Shown: one piece after another, positions 1-6,250 of the stretch
How the letters are laid out: each line of letters opens with the position of its first letter
Numbering within the stretch: the stretch's first letter is position 1
From: Erysipelotrichaceae bacterium
GTDB lineage: Bacteria > Bacillota_I > Bacilli_A > Erysipelotrichales > Erysipelotrichaceae
Direction: 5' to 3'
Assembly (NCBI GenBank): GCA_003510215.1
Contig: DOKQ01000127.1
Span: forward strand, 1 to 7,705
DNA: 7,705 nt
Translations under genes and position numbers: made by a program
The notes under the pieces: generated by a model
What the model saw: only the letters and a program-made list of their open reading frames with translations
Database searches by the model: none
What the model was told of the DNA's origin: nothing

Positions 1-614
1 CTTTCGCCCAAAAGATACGTAACCGTAAAGGCTACAAGCAGCGCAACGAAGTACTTGTCAAACTTGTTTCTAGCTCCTGGAAATCGGCTATAACTGGCAA
101 AATAGTTGGCAATCATAAGTCCAAACCCAATACCCAGTAAAAGATATGTGTTGGCACGTTGCTTTAACTGATGATACGAAGATAGCAGTTGTGGAACAAC
201 CTGTTTGAGTGGATCGAAGGCTTTGATTCCCTGCTTGCGGAATCGATGGAAAAGACGTTTACCGAATGTAAACACAATGACCCAGAAAATCGTCTTCGGT
301 ATAAAATTATTATAGGTAGCTGTAATAAAAATGAAGAACATAACAACATTTGAGATTGAAGATGGTAATTTCCATGTCTGTAGTGGCCATAATACGACGT
401 TGACCACTGCAATCAAAGCTAATGGTATCATCAGCTTTTTTAGTGCACCTGGAATCACTTTTCTGACGGAAACAATCATCGTCTTGACCCAGCTAAAAAG
501 TGTCTCCTCAACAATCGGCTCAGACTTCTTCTCGATTGTCGCTGGTTTGAAAAAATCGGGTCGATTTACCTTTTCCATTGGTTCCGGTGCAACAAGTATC
601 TTTGGCAGACTCAT
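1..614 (-). CDS. Unrecognised multi-spanning membrane protein (3' end outside window)
   Basis: An open frame of 204 codons starts with ATG at 614 and runs off the left edge without a stop, so the C-terminus is missing. The start is set by AAAGGGG at 623-629, eight bases upstream, and by an in-frame TGA a few codons further up. The first 45 or so residues are hydrophilic and charged, probably cytoplasmic. Hydrophobic stretches follow at about 62-78, 88-105, 106-118, 156-174 and 188-203, so at least four membrane spans are likely. A basic loop (FGKRLFHRFRK, about 117-127) lies between the third and fourth, consistent with a cytoplasmic side. I do not recognise the family and assign no function. 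It is separated from the hydrogenase operon by a terminator and its own probable promoter, so it is probably a separate transcription unit that merely lies downstream. The reading frame is uninterrupted. Confidence is high that it is a gene and low on role. Confidence 0.8.
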   Translation of the reverse strand, partial: MSLPKILVAPEPMEKVNRPDFFKPATIEKKSEPIVEETLFSWVKTMIVSVRKVIPGALKKLMIPLALIAVVNVVLWPLQTWKLPSSISNVVMFFIFITATYNNFIPKTIFWVIVFTFGKRLFHRFRKQGIKAFDPLKQVVPQLLSSYHQLKQRANTYLLLGIGFGLMIANYFASYSRFPGARNKFDKYFVALLVAFTVTYLLGE

Positions 615-622
615 AACGATCA

Positions 623-629
623 CCCCTTT
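623..629 (-). promoter_or_regulatory. Ribosome binding site of the membrane protein gene
   Basis: AAAGGGG on the minus strand lies eight bases before the ATG at 614. It decides the start of the membrane protein gene, since no better-placed initiation codon follows a purine-rich site in that frame. Confidence 0.65.
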
Positions 630-634
630 CACTC

Positions 635-663
635 ATTGTATCAAGATTTATTGAAACTGAATG
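635..663 (-). promoter_or_regulatory. Probable extended -10 promoter for the membrane protein gene
   Basis: On the minus strand TACAAT (640-635) is preceded by TGA, giving an extended -10 element (TGnTACAAT). The hexamer 17 bases upstream (CATTCA, 663-658) is a poor -35 match, which fits an extended -10 or an activator-dependent promoter. Transcription would start near 628, leaving a leader of roughly 15 bases that barely contains the ribosome site. This is a motif-based inference. An alternative, TTGTCA at 690-685 with a weak CATACA at 667-662, is also possible and would lie inside the dyad. Confidence 0.4.
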
Positions 664-675
664 TATGCAAAATGC

Positions 676-692
676 ATTTGTCATTGACAAAT
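676..692. promoter_or_regulatory. Perfect 17-base dyad, candidate operator
   Basis: ATTTGTCATTGACAAAT is an exact inverted repeat of 8 bases around a single central T. A third copy of the half site, TGACAAA, lies at 697-703 in direct orientation, 12 bases from the one at 685-691. A second palindrome, ATGCA-AAA-TGCAT (665-677), abuts it. The cluster lies in the spacer between the hydrogenase operon terminator and the membrane protein gene. Relative to the extended -10 element it would be centred about 55 bases upstream of the start, where activators often bind. I cannot match it to a named regulator: it is not a good Rex, FNR or Fur consensus. Confidence 0.45.
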
Positions 693-708
693 TTAATGAC
701 AAACAATG

Positions 709-736
709 AAAAACCCCATCCAAAAGCGATGGGGTT
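709..736 (-). terminator. Intrinsic terminator of the hydrogenase operon
   Basis: On the minus strand, a perfect 9-bp stem AACCCCATC / GATGGGGTT with the 7-base loop GCTTTTG ends in a short run of five T. It begins seven bases after the TAA of the hydrogenase gene. There is no T-run on the plus strand, so it acts on minus-strand transcripts only. It separates the hydrogenase operon from the membrane protein gene. Confidence 0.92.
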
Positions 737-743
737 GATTCAT

Positions 744-2492
744 TTACTTAAATCTGCGACGAGCTACATAATGAGTATGCAATAAACGATGAGAAATATG
801 TCCGCAAGGTTCCTTGAGGAAATTCTCATATAAAGCCTGAATTTGCGTATTCTTATGAGACTGACGAGTCGGCATCGCTTCATCTTCAGCATAAATCGCT
901 TTAGCACGAAGCTTTAACCACTCATTATTCGGGAATTTATTGCGGATATTCGCATTAACAATTGATTGACCTCCGCCATTAATACATCCTCCAGGGCATC
1001 CCATGATTTCAATGAAATGATACTTGGATTTCTTCGTTCGAATATCTTCAAGAATCGGCTTGGCAATGCTCATACTATGCGCAACTGCCACATTCACATC
1101 AATATCATTGATTCTGATGGTTGCTTCCTTCAACCCATGAATACCTCTTACAGCTTCAAACTTTACGTCATCGAGTTCTTTATTGGTCAGTTTCTCGTAT
1201 ACGGTACGAAGTGCAGCTTCCATAACACCACCGGTCACACCAAAGATGGCTCCAGCGCCTGTGTATTCACCGAACATATCCTGATCAAACTCCTCATCCG
1301 GTAAATCAACAAAGTCAATGCCAAACAGTTTAATCAGTTTTCCAAGTTCACGGGTCGTAAGAACATGATCAACATCCTTCATTCCATTCTTAATCATTTC
1401 TTTACGCTCTTTTTCTTCTTTTTTCGCAGTACATGGCATAATTGAAACCACAACCATATCCTTTGGATCGATACCTTTTTGTTGAGCATAGTAGGATTTC
1501 AAGATGGCCCCAAACATCATATGCGGAGACTTACATGTACTTAAATGATCCAGCAAATCAGGATATTCAAACTCAATGTAACGGACCCAACCTGGTGAAC
1601 AGGAAGTAATCATCGGCAACGTTCCTTTTTGTGTGAAACGATGAATGAACTCCGTGCCTTCTTCCATGATGGTCAAATCTGCAGCGTAGTTGGTATCATA
1701 AATACGGTCAAAACCAATACGGCGTAATGCCGCAACCATTTTGCCTGTTACCCGACTTCCAATGGGCATACCGAACTCTTCACCTAAAGAAGCACGAATC
1801 GCTGGTGCCGTTTGAACAACCACATGTTTTTTTGGATTATTCAACGAATCAATCACATCATGTATTTCTTCTTTTTCACTTAATGCACCGACTGGACATA
1901 CATTGATGCATTGCCCGCATTGCATACAGTTAACATCCGCAAAACTGCGATCTTGAACTGGTCCCACTTTCGTTTTGAACCCACGTTCCATAAAATCCAG
2001 AATCCCAAGGCCCTGAACCTTTTTGCACGTATTGACACAACGTCCGCACAGAATACATTTAGATGTATCTCTCATAATTCCATGAGCGATTTCGTCAAAT
2101 GTAATTGAGGTGCGGTCGCCTTCATAACGGACATCACGAATCCCTAACTGATCCGTCAGTGTCTGAAGTTCACAGTTCTGATTTCGTACACAGGCCAGAC
2201 AGTCTTTTGAGTGATTTGACAAAATCAGACTCAGCGTATTTCGACGTGCTTCAATTGCTTTTTGGGAATGAGTCAATACTTCCATGCCTTCACTAACAGG
2301 ATAGACACAGGCAGCACCCAGCGTTCTTGAACCTTTAACTTCAACCGTACAGACACGACAAGCACCAGTTTCAGTGCAATCCTTCAAATAACATAATGTG
2401 GGAATATTGACGCCTGCTTTTTTGGCCGCATCAAGAACCGTAGACTTTTCATCAACACTAACCTGAATATTGTTTATTTTTACATTAATCAT
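744..2492 (-). CDS. hydA: [FeFe] hydrogenase catalytic subunit, NADH-linked/bifurcating type (HydA)
   Basis: 582 residues, close to the classic clostridial four-cluster (M3) enzyme. Catalyses 2H+ + 2e- to H2 in the cytoplasm, probably fed by the adjacent flavoprotein from NADH and ferredoxin. Domains in order: plant-type [2Fe-2S] domain (C34, C45, C48, C62); His-ligated [4Fe-4S] (H94, C98, C101, C107); two ferredoxin-type [4Fe-4S] motifs (C146/149/152/156 and C189/192/195/199); H-cluster domain; small-subunit-like tail (about 525-582). H-cluster motifs are L1 TSCSPGW (296-302), L2 MPCTAKKEE (352-360) and L3 EIMGCPGGCINGGG (495-508). E278 and E281 (IMEEGTE) and S318 match the known proton-path residues. 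Oddity: the second Cys of the usual TSCCPxW is Ser299, confirmed as a TCA codon, so it is not a translation slip. The ATG is preceded by AGGAGG overlapping the stop of the upstream flavoprotein gene, 11 bases apart. Last gene of the operon. Family assignment is nearly certain; bifurcation is inferred from neighbours. Confidence 0.97.
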   Translation of the reverse strand: MINVKINNIQVSVDEKSTVLDAAKKAGVNIPTLCYLKDCTETGACRVCTVEVKGSRTLGAACVYPVSEGMEVLTHSQKAIEARRNTLSLILSNHSKDCLACVRNQNCELQTLTDQLGIRDVRYEGDRTSITFDEIAHGIMRDTSKCILCGRCVNTCKKVQGLGILDFMERGFKTKVGPVQDRSFADVNCMQCGQCINVCPVGALSEKEEIHDVIDSLNNPKKHVVVQTAPAIRASLGEEFGMPIGSRVTGKMVAALRRIGFDRIYDTNYAADLTIMEEGTEFIHRFTQKGTLPMITSCSPGWVRYIEFEYPDLLDHLSTCKSPHMMFGAILKSYYAQQKGIDPKDMVVVSIMPCTAKKEEKERKEMIKNGMKDVDHVLTTRELGKLIKLFGIDFVDLPDEEFDQDMFGEYTGAGAIFGVTGGVMEAALRTVYEKLTNKELDDVKFEAVRGIHGLKEATIRINDIDVNVAVAHSMSIAKPILEDIRTKKSKYHFIEIMGCPGGCINGGGQSIVNANIRNKFPNNEWLKLRAKAIYAEDEAMPTRQSHKNTQIQALYENFLKEPCGHISHRLLHTHYVARRRFK

Positions 2493-2499
2493 AACTTAA

Positions 2500-2505
2500 C
2501 CTCCT
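2500..2505 (-). promoter_or_regulatory. Ribosome binding site of hydA
   Basis: A consensus AGGAGG on the minus strand lies seven bases before the ATG at 2492 and overlaps the TAG stop of the upstream flavoprotein gene, implying translational coupling. It is one of the strongest ribosome sites in the window and serves the catalytic subunit. Confidence 0.8.
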
Positions 2506-4300
2506 ACGAACGAACAACAGCGCTAAAGCGACAGGCTGTCATACATGCACCGCACTTGATGCATTTATTCGGATCAATCACATAAGGTGTCTGACCAGGT
2601 ATACCGCTTATGGCACCCGTAGGGCAGGCCTTAGCACACAAGGAACATTTGCGACACTTATCCGCAAGAATTGAATATGTCAACAATGATTTACACACAC
2701 CTGCTGGACATTTTTTCTTCACCACATGGGCTAGATACTCATCTCTAAATAAACGTAACGTTGACAGTACCGGATTTGGGGCTGTTTGCCCTAAGCCACA
2801 AAGAGAGGTCTGACCAATCTTATAGGACAGTTCTTCAAGCTCATGCAATGTATGCAAGGTGCCACGACCTTCGCAGACATCTGCAAGCATTTCCAGTAAC
2901 CGCTTGGTACCAATGCGACATGGGGAACATTTCCCACAGGACTCTTCAACGATAAACTCCATATAGAAACGTGCGACGTCCACCATACAGTTATCTTCAT
3001 CCAACACAATCATTCCACCAGAACCCATCATCGAGCCCAGTTCAACCAGATTATCGAAATCAATTGGTGTATCCAGGTTTTCCTCAGTTAAACAACCACC
3101 CGAAGGACCTCCCGTCTGAACCGCTTTAAAATTTTTATTATCCGGACATCCACCACCGATTTCATAGATGACTTCACGCAGGGTTGTGCCCATTGGAATT
3201 TCAACCAGACCGGTATTGGCAATCTTGCCACCAAGGGCAAATACTTTGGTTCCCTTGGAACGCTCGGTCCCAATGGAAGCAAACCAGTCAGAACCCTTAT
3301 TTATGATAATAGGTACATTAGCAAGTGTTTCCACGTTATTGATAATCGTTGGTTTACCCCAAACCCCGCTTACCGCCGGAAACGGAGGCTTTGGCATTGG
3401 CATGCCCCGTTTACCTTCAATGGATGCAATCAGTGCTGTTTCCTCACCACATACAAAGGCTCCGGCACCTAAACGAATTTCAACATCGAAATCGAAACCT
3501 GACTCAAAAATGTTTTTTCCAATCAGACCGTATTCCTTTGCCTGATCAAGAGCAATGTTCAAACGTTCAACCGCAATTGGATACTCAGCACGGATATACA
3601 CATATCCATGATTAGCACCAATCGCATAACCGGCAATTGCCATCGCCTCAATTATGGAGTGTGGATCACCTTCAAGAATGGAGCGATCCATAAACGCACC
3701 TGGATCTCCTTCATCCGCATTACAGATAATGTATTTCTGCCCCTTAGGTTGATTTGCGGCAAATTGCCACTTTACACCTGTAGGAAATCCTCCGCCACCA
3801 CGGCCACGAAGTCCACTGGCTTTGATAATGTCAATGACCTGCTGAGGAGTCATGCTTTCAAGAACTTTACCTAATGCATGATAACCATCCTGAGCGATAT
3901 ACTCGGTAATATCTTCCGGATTGATGACACCACAATTGCGAAGAGCAATGCGCATTTGCTTAGCATAAAATCGAATCTGATCGATATCAAAGATTTTTTC
4001 CTTGGTTTCTTCATCGATATCTGTCAGTTCCAGACGTTTGACTGGGCGACCCTTATACAAATGTTCAACCACAATCTCTTCAACATCTGCAGGTGTTACA
4101 TGACAATAGAAAACTTTATCCGGATGAATCGCAATAATCGGTCCTTTTTGACAAAGTCCAAAGCATCCGGTTTTAATTACCTTGACTTCCTCATCCAAAT
4201 CAAACTGACGCACGTAACTGTTCAGTTTCTCAACAATAACATCTGATTGTGAAGACGTACAACCAGTTCCTGCACAGACTAAAACATGAACGCGTTCCAT
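2504..4300 (-). CDS. hydB: NuoF-type NADH-binding flavoprotein/ferredoxin subunit of the hydrogenase (HydB)
   Basis: 598 residues, the full three-part HydB architecture. It should bind NADH and FMN and pass electrons to HydA; in known bifurcating hydrogenases it houses the flavin site. An N-terminal thioredoxin-like [2Fe-2S] domain has C9, C14, C46 and C50. The NuoF core has the FMN loop GLRGRGGGGFPTGVKW (163-178) and GAGAFVCGEETAL (278-290) near the nucleotide site. The SLBB region (about 350-430) is followed by the [4Fe-4S] motif ESCGKCSPC (C455, C458, C461) with C501. The tail carries two ferredoxin motifs, C549/552/555/559 and C580/583/586/590, absent from plain respiratory NuoF and typical of soluble hydrogenase flavoproteins. 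C531 and C536 (CPAGVC) are an additional pair just before it. The start codon overlaps the upstream stop by one base (TAATG), with only a GAGG ten bases upstream, so translation is probably coupled. NAD versus NADP preference is not readable. Confidence 0.96.
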   Translation of the reverse strand: MERVHVLVCAGTGCTSSQSDVIVEKLNSYVRQFDLDEEVKVIKTGCFGLCQKGPIIAIHPDKVFYCHVTPADVEEIVVEHLYKGRPVKRLELTDIDEETKEKIFDIDQIRFYAKQMRIALRNCGVINPEDITEYIAQDGYHALGKVLESMTPQQVIDIIKASGLRGRGGGGFPTGVKWQFAANQPKGQKYIICNADEGDPGAFMDRSILEGDPHSIIEAMAIAGYAIGANHGYVYIRAEYPIAVERLNIALDQAKEYGLIGKNIFESGFDFDVEIRLGAGAFVCGEETALIASIEGKRGMPMPKPPFPAVSGVWGKPTIINNVETLANVPIIINKGSDWFASIGTERSKGTKVFALGGKIANTGLVEIPMGTTLREVIYEIGGGCPDNKNFKAVQTGGPSGGCLTEENLDTPIDFDNLVELGSMMGSGGMIVLDEDNCMVDVARFYMEFIVEESCGKCSPCRIGTKRLLEMLADVCEGRGTLHTLHELEELSYKIGQTSLCGLGQTAPNPVLSTLRLFRDEYLAHVVKKKCPAGVCKSLLTYSILADKCRKCSLCAKACPTGAISGIPGQTPYVIDPNKCIKCGACMTACRFSAVVRS

Positions 4301-4671
4301 TATCGCTTAGCCTCAAGTGATGCAACGGAATACTCGTTTTTTACTTTTCCTTTGCCTAAATGTTCTTCACAAATTTCAATTGCTTTTCTTGGATCTACAA
4401 GTACATACGTTGTCTTCTTTCCTTCCAGATCAAAAATTTCAACAATCGGCTCAAGTGTACACATACCGATACATCCGGTTTGAGTAACACTGGCGGAATA
4501 ATTGTTTTTAGCAACTTCCTCAACAAATGCATTTAATACTGGTCGTGCTCCTGCGGCAATGCCACATGTAGCCATACCGACAACCACACGATAATTCTGA
4601 TTTCCTTCACGCATACTCACCCGTTTTTTAGCTTCATCACGGATTTTTTGTAAATCACTTAATGATTTCAT
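4300..4671 (-). CDS. Small thioredoxin-fold [2Fe-2S] ferredoxin-like hydrogenase accessory subunit
   Basis: 123 residues. A short charged helical lead (about 1-25) precedes a thioredoxin-like ferredoxin domain: VVVGMATCGIAAGAR (29-43) and TQTGCIGMC (64/65-71), resembling the C-terminal half of NuoE and the N-terminal domain of the neighbouring HydB. Only three of the four usual cluster ligands are in place: C36, C67 and C71. The position of the fourth (five residues after C36) is Gly41. C101 is the only other cysteine and lies outside the usual motif. It therefore either uses a non-standard ligand or does not hold a normal [2Fe-2S] cluster. It is shorter than NuoE/HydC (about 150-170 residues) and lacks that family's helical bundle. 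GGGAGG (4678-4683) six bases upstream supports this start, which lies inside the preceding gene (17-base overlap). Likely an accessory subunit of the hydrogenase; its exact role is inference. Confidence 0.88.
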   Translation of the reverse strand: MKSLSDLQKIRDEAKKRVSMREGNQNYRVVVGMATCGIAAGARPVLNAFVEEVAKNNYSASVTQTGCIGMCTLEPIVEIFDLEGKKTTYVLVDPRKAIEICEEHLGKGKVKNEYSVASLEAKR

Positions 4672-5227
4672 AGGTTTCCTCCCTTATGTATTCTCGCAGC
4701 TGATTCGCAAGCATGTCTCGTAGCTGAATCAATACTGACGGTTCGTAACACAGCTCTTCATCACCAAGAGCTTGCTTGATTTCTTCAGAGTCCATAACAA
4801 CATCTTTAGAATCAAACTCAAATGTAAATAGTAAACGACCACCACGGAATGCACTAAAGCATTCCATCCACATGGCTGCCATTTGACCCCATCCAGGTGT
4901 ATCTAAGTGACTTCGCTTACAATACGCTTCAATTTCTGTTTTTTCCCATGGGATGGACGAAGCGATAAACTCACCATCACACATTGTACATGTCATTTTT
5001 AACAGTGGTAGACCAAGACCAAATCGACGTGTCGTACGGGTTGTATAAAATGGATCCAGGACTTTATCAAGCATATCCGCTTTGATCCCAATTCCATTAT
5101 CTACTACCTTAAAACCGCGCTTATCATCGACTTCACTTTCAATGATGGTGACCGCGATTTCTGTGGCTTCTGCCTTGATTGAGTTAGCTACAATATCTAC
5201 CACATGCATGGATAATTCCTGCATCAT
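4655..5227 (-). CDS. Stand-alone GHKL ATPase (histidine-kinase/MutL-like ATP-binding protein)
   Basis: 190 residues. The Bergerat ATP-binding fold occupies the first 95 or so: N box HVVDIVANSIKAEA (8-21; D11 and Mg-binding N15), G1 box DNGIGI (43-48), then DPFYTTRTTRRFGLGLPLL (58-76) containing the lid and G2 box. No H-box or dimerisation domain precedes it, so it is not a conventional sensor kinase. It resembles the ATP-binding proteins I recall beside clostridial NADH-dependent hydrogenases. The region after the G2 box has an unusual CTMC pair (C80, C83). The remaining 95 residues (SHLDTPGW at 106-113, then an acidic/helical tail) belong to no fold I can name. ATGA overlap with the upstream PHP gene; GGGGTGA (5234-5240) serves either of two consecutive ATG codons, so the N-terminus could be one residue shorter. 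The substrate is unknown; a regulatory or assembly role for the hydrogenase is inferred from position only. Confidence 0.88.
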   Translation of the reverse strand: MMQELSMHVVDIVANSIKAEATEIAVTIIESEVDDKRGFKVVDNGIGIKADMLDKVLDPFYTTRTTRRFGLGLPLLKMTCTMCDGEFIASSIPWEKTEIEAYCKRSHLDTPGWGQMAAMWMECFSAFRGGRLLFTFEFDSKDVVMDSEEIKQALGDEELCYEPSVLIQLRDMLANQLREYIREETYEIIK

Positions 5228-5919
5228 ATCTCATCACCCCAAAATTTCTTCCATTTATTATTATGTATCCATACGTCCTGCTCTAATATATCCAAAAGTT
5301 GATGAGCATCCGAGCTACGCAACCATAATTTGTCACGCAACTGTGGATATTTTTCTTTCATCGCACATTCATCATCAAAATTCCGACTCTCAATCCCATC
5401 AATGTCAACGTCCTGTGGAAATAATCCCAGCTGGCGCAATACACCATGACTCTTGTTCATCGCATGTGCATAGACGCATTTGCCATGATATTCGTGAGTT
5501 TTGTCAACGATTTCTTCAATCGTGGCCGTTATGGCAAAAGATAAACTGATAGGCAACTCATCGATGACTTCATCCTGTGAGTTAAATACCCATTGATGCC
5601 CAAAGAAGTCAACATTATTTTTGATGTCCAACCATTTGGATTCAACCCATAAACCCATTGCCTCAACATCTTCAATGTTTTGAAAATAAGTACATAGATG
5701 AACTTCCTCACTGCTGCACACTTCAATACCAAAAATCACATTCACATTCAATTTCCTGGCAACCTCAGCTATTGCTCGCTGATTCCTTGCACTGTTATGA
5801 TCGCAGACACAAATCAAATCCAACCCTTTAATGATGGACATATTGACGATATTATTTGGTGTCATATCATCATTGGCACAAGGTGAAAGTGCAGAATGAA
5901 TGTGCAAATCCACCCACAT
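5224..5919 (-). CDS. PHP-domain metal-dependent phosphoesterase
   Basis: 231 residues spanning a whole PHP domain, the fold of histidinol-phosphatase and of nucleoside/oligonucleotide phosphoesterases. Metal-binding motifs appear in the usual order: DLHIHSALSPC (4-14; H6, H8), CDHNS (39-43; D40, H41), GIEVCSSEEVHL (64-75; E66, H74), YAHAMNKSHG (150-159; H152) and SSDAHQL (202-208; D204, H206). All the expected His/Asp/Glu ligands are present, so it should be an active trinuclear-metal hydrolase, probably cytoplasmic. The substrate cannot be told. The C-terminus is short and tryptophan-rich (NKWKKFWGDEI). The start lies one base after the stop of the upstream DRTGG gene, with AGGTG just before it; the downstream ATPase overlaps by four bases. 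Tight coupling to hydrogenase genes suggests a signal-nucleotide or modification-removing role, which is inference. Confidence 0.9.
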   Translation of the reverse strand: MWVDLHIHSALSPCANDDMTPNNIVNMSIIKGLDLICVCDHNSARNQRAIAEVARKLNVNVIFGIEVCSSEEVHLCTYFQNIEDVEAMGLWVESKWLDIKNNVDFFGHQWVFNSQDEVIDELPISLSFAITATIEEIVDKTHEYHGKCVYAHAMNKSHGVLRQLGLFPQDVDIDGIESRNFDDECAMKEKYPQLRDKLWLRSSDAHQLLDILEQDVWIHNNKWKKFWGDEI

Positions 5920-5920
5920 A

Positions 5921-6250
5921 TTACACCTGCAAGGTGGCGATTAGTTTAGCAGCTTCATATGAAGTCAACGAGGTAGAAAAGATGATAAATTCTTCTTCAT
6001 CTGCTTTTTCAATCGTAGCATCTGCAATCGGTGCATCTTCAACAACAATGATACATGCAAGCTCACGAAGCAAACTAACAGCCACAATGTTTGGATGTCC
6101 AAGCATCGTCATCCATGCTTGATTGCTTTGAGCATGACCCATCACCCAACTAAGTAAATCACCAATGTAAACACCTTCGATTTCAACCGTTTTACCTAAG
6201 GCTGTGCGTTGAATAAATCCTAATTTATCAACCAAGATCTGACTATTCAT
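5921..6250 (-). CDS. Stand-alone DRTGG-domain protein
   Basis: 109 residues, wholly accounted for by one DRTGG-type domain, the small alpha/beta module otherwise found attached to CBS domains or in long phosphotransacetylases. Recognisable pieces are GVYIGDLLSWVMGHA (26-40), the AWMTMLGHPNIVAVSLLRE segment (45-63) and CIIVVEDA (66-73). No catalytic residues, cysteine motifs or membrane segment are apparent; C66 is the only cysteine. Databases often mislabel such proteins as HPr serine kinases, but there is no P-loop. GGGAGGA (6256-6262) fixes the start, eight bases inside the end of the upstream Fe-S gene. Its position between a putative sensory hydrogenase and a phosphoesterase suggests a ligand-sensing or adaptor role; the ligand is unknown. 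Confidence 0.82.
   Translation of the reverse strand: MNSQILVDKLGFIQRTALGKTVEIEGVYIGDLLSWVMGHAQSNQAWMTMLGHPNIVAVSLLRELACIIVVEDAPIADATIEKADEEEFIIFSTSLTSYEAAKLIATLQV

Noticed and set aside
331..654. Plus-strand open frame of about 107 codons opposite the membrane protein
   Set aside because: It is antisense to a continuous, well-initiated minus-strand frame with clear membrane spans, has no convincing ribosome site, and its product resembles nothing I know.
676..692. Rex (NADH-sensing repressor) operator
   Set aside because: Rex sites resemble TTGTGAAN4TTCACAA or TTGTTAAN4TTAACAA. The dyad here is TTTGTCA-N-TGACAAA with a 1-base centre, so the half sites and spacing do not fit.
520..723. Minus-strand open frame of 67 codons starting at 723
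   Set aside because: It starts inside the operon terminator hairpin, is in a different frame from the well-supported membrane protein gene, and covers that gene's promoter and start.
712..736. Bidirectional terminator
   Set aside because: The hairpin is symmetrical but only the minus-strand read ends in a T-run, and no plus-strand gene needs terminating here.
3168..3545. Long antisense open frames inside the flavoprotein gene (also 3878-4246) and inside the hydrogenase gene (966-1304)
   Set aside because: They lie opposite highly conserved Fe-S and FMN motifs and arise from codon bias of the sense gene; no ribosome sites or recognisable products.
5082..5549. Plus-strand open frame of 155 codons across the PHP/ATPase junction
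   Set aside because: It is antisense to two genes with intact catalytic motifs; the product is low-complexity and without recognisable domains.
5921..6250. HPr serine kinase annotation for the DRTGG protein
   Set aside because: There is no Walker A P-loop or HPrK signature; the 109 residues fit only the DRTGG module.
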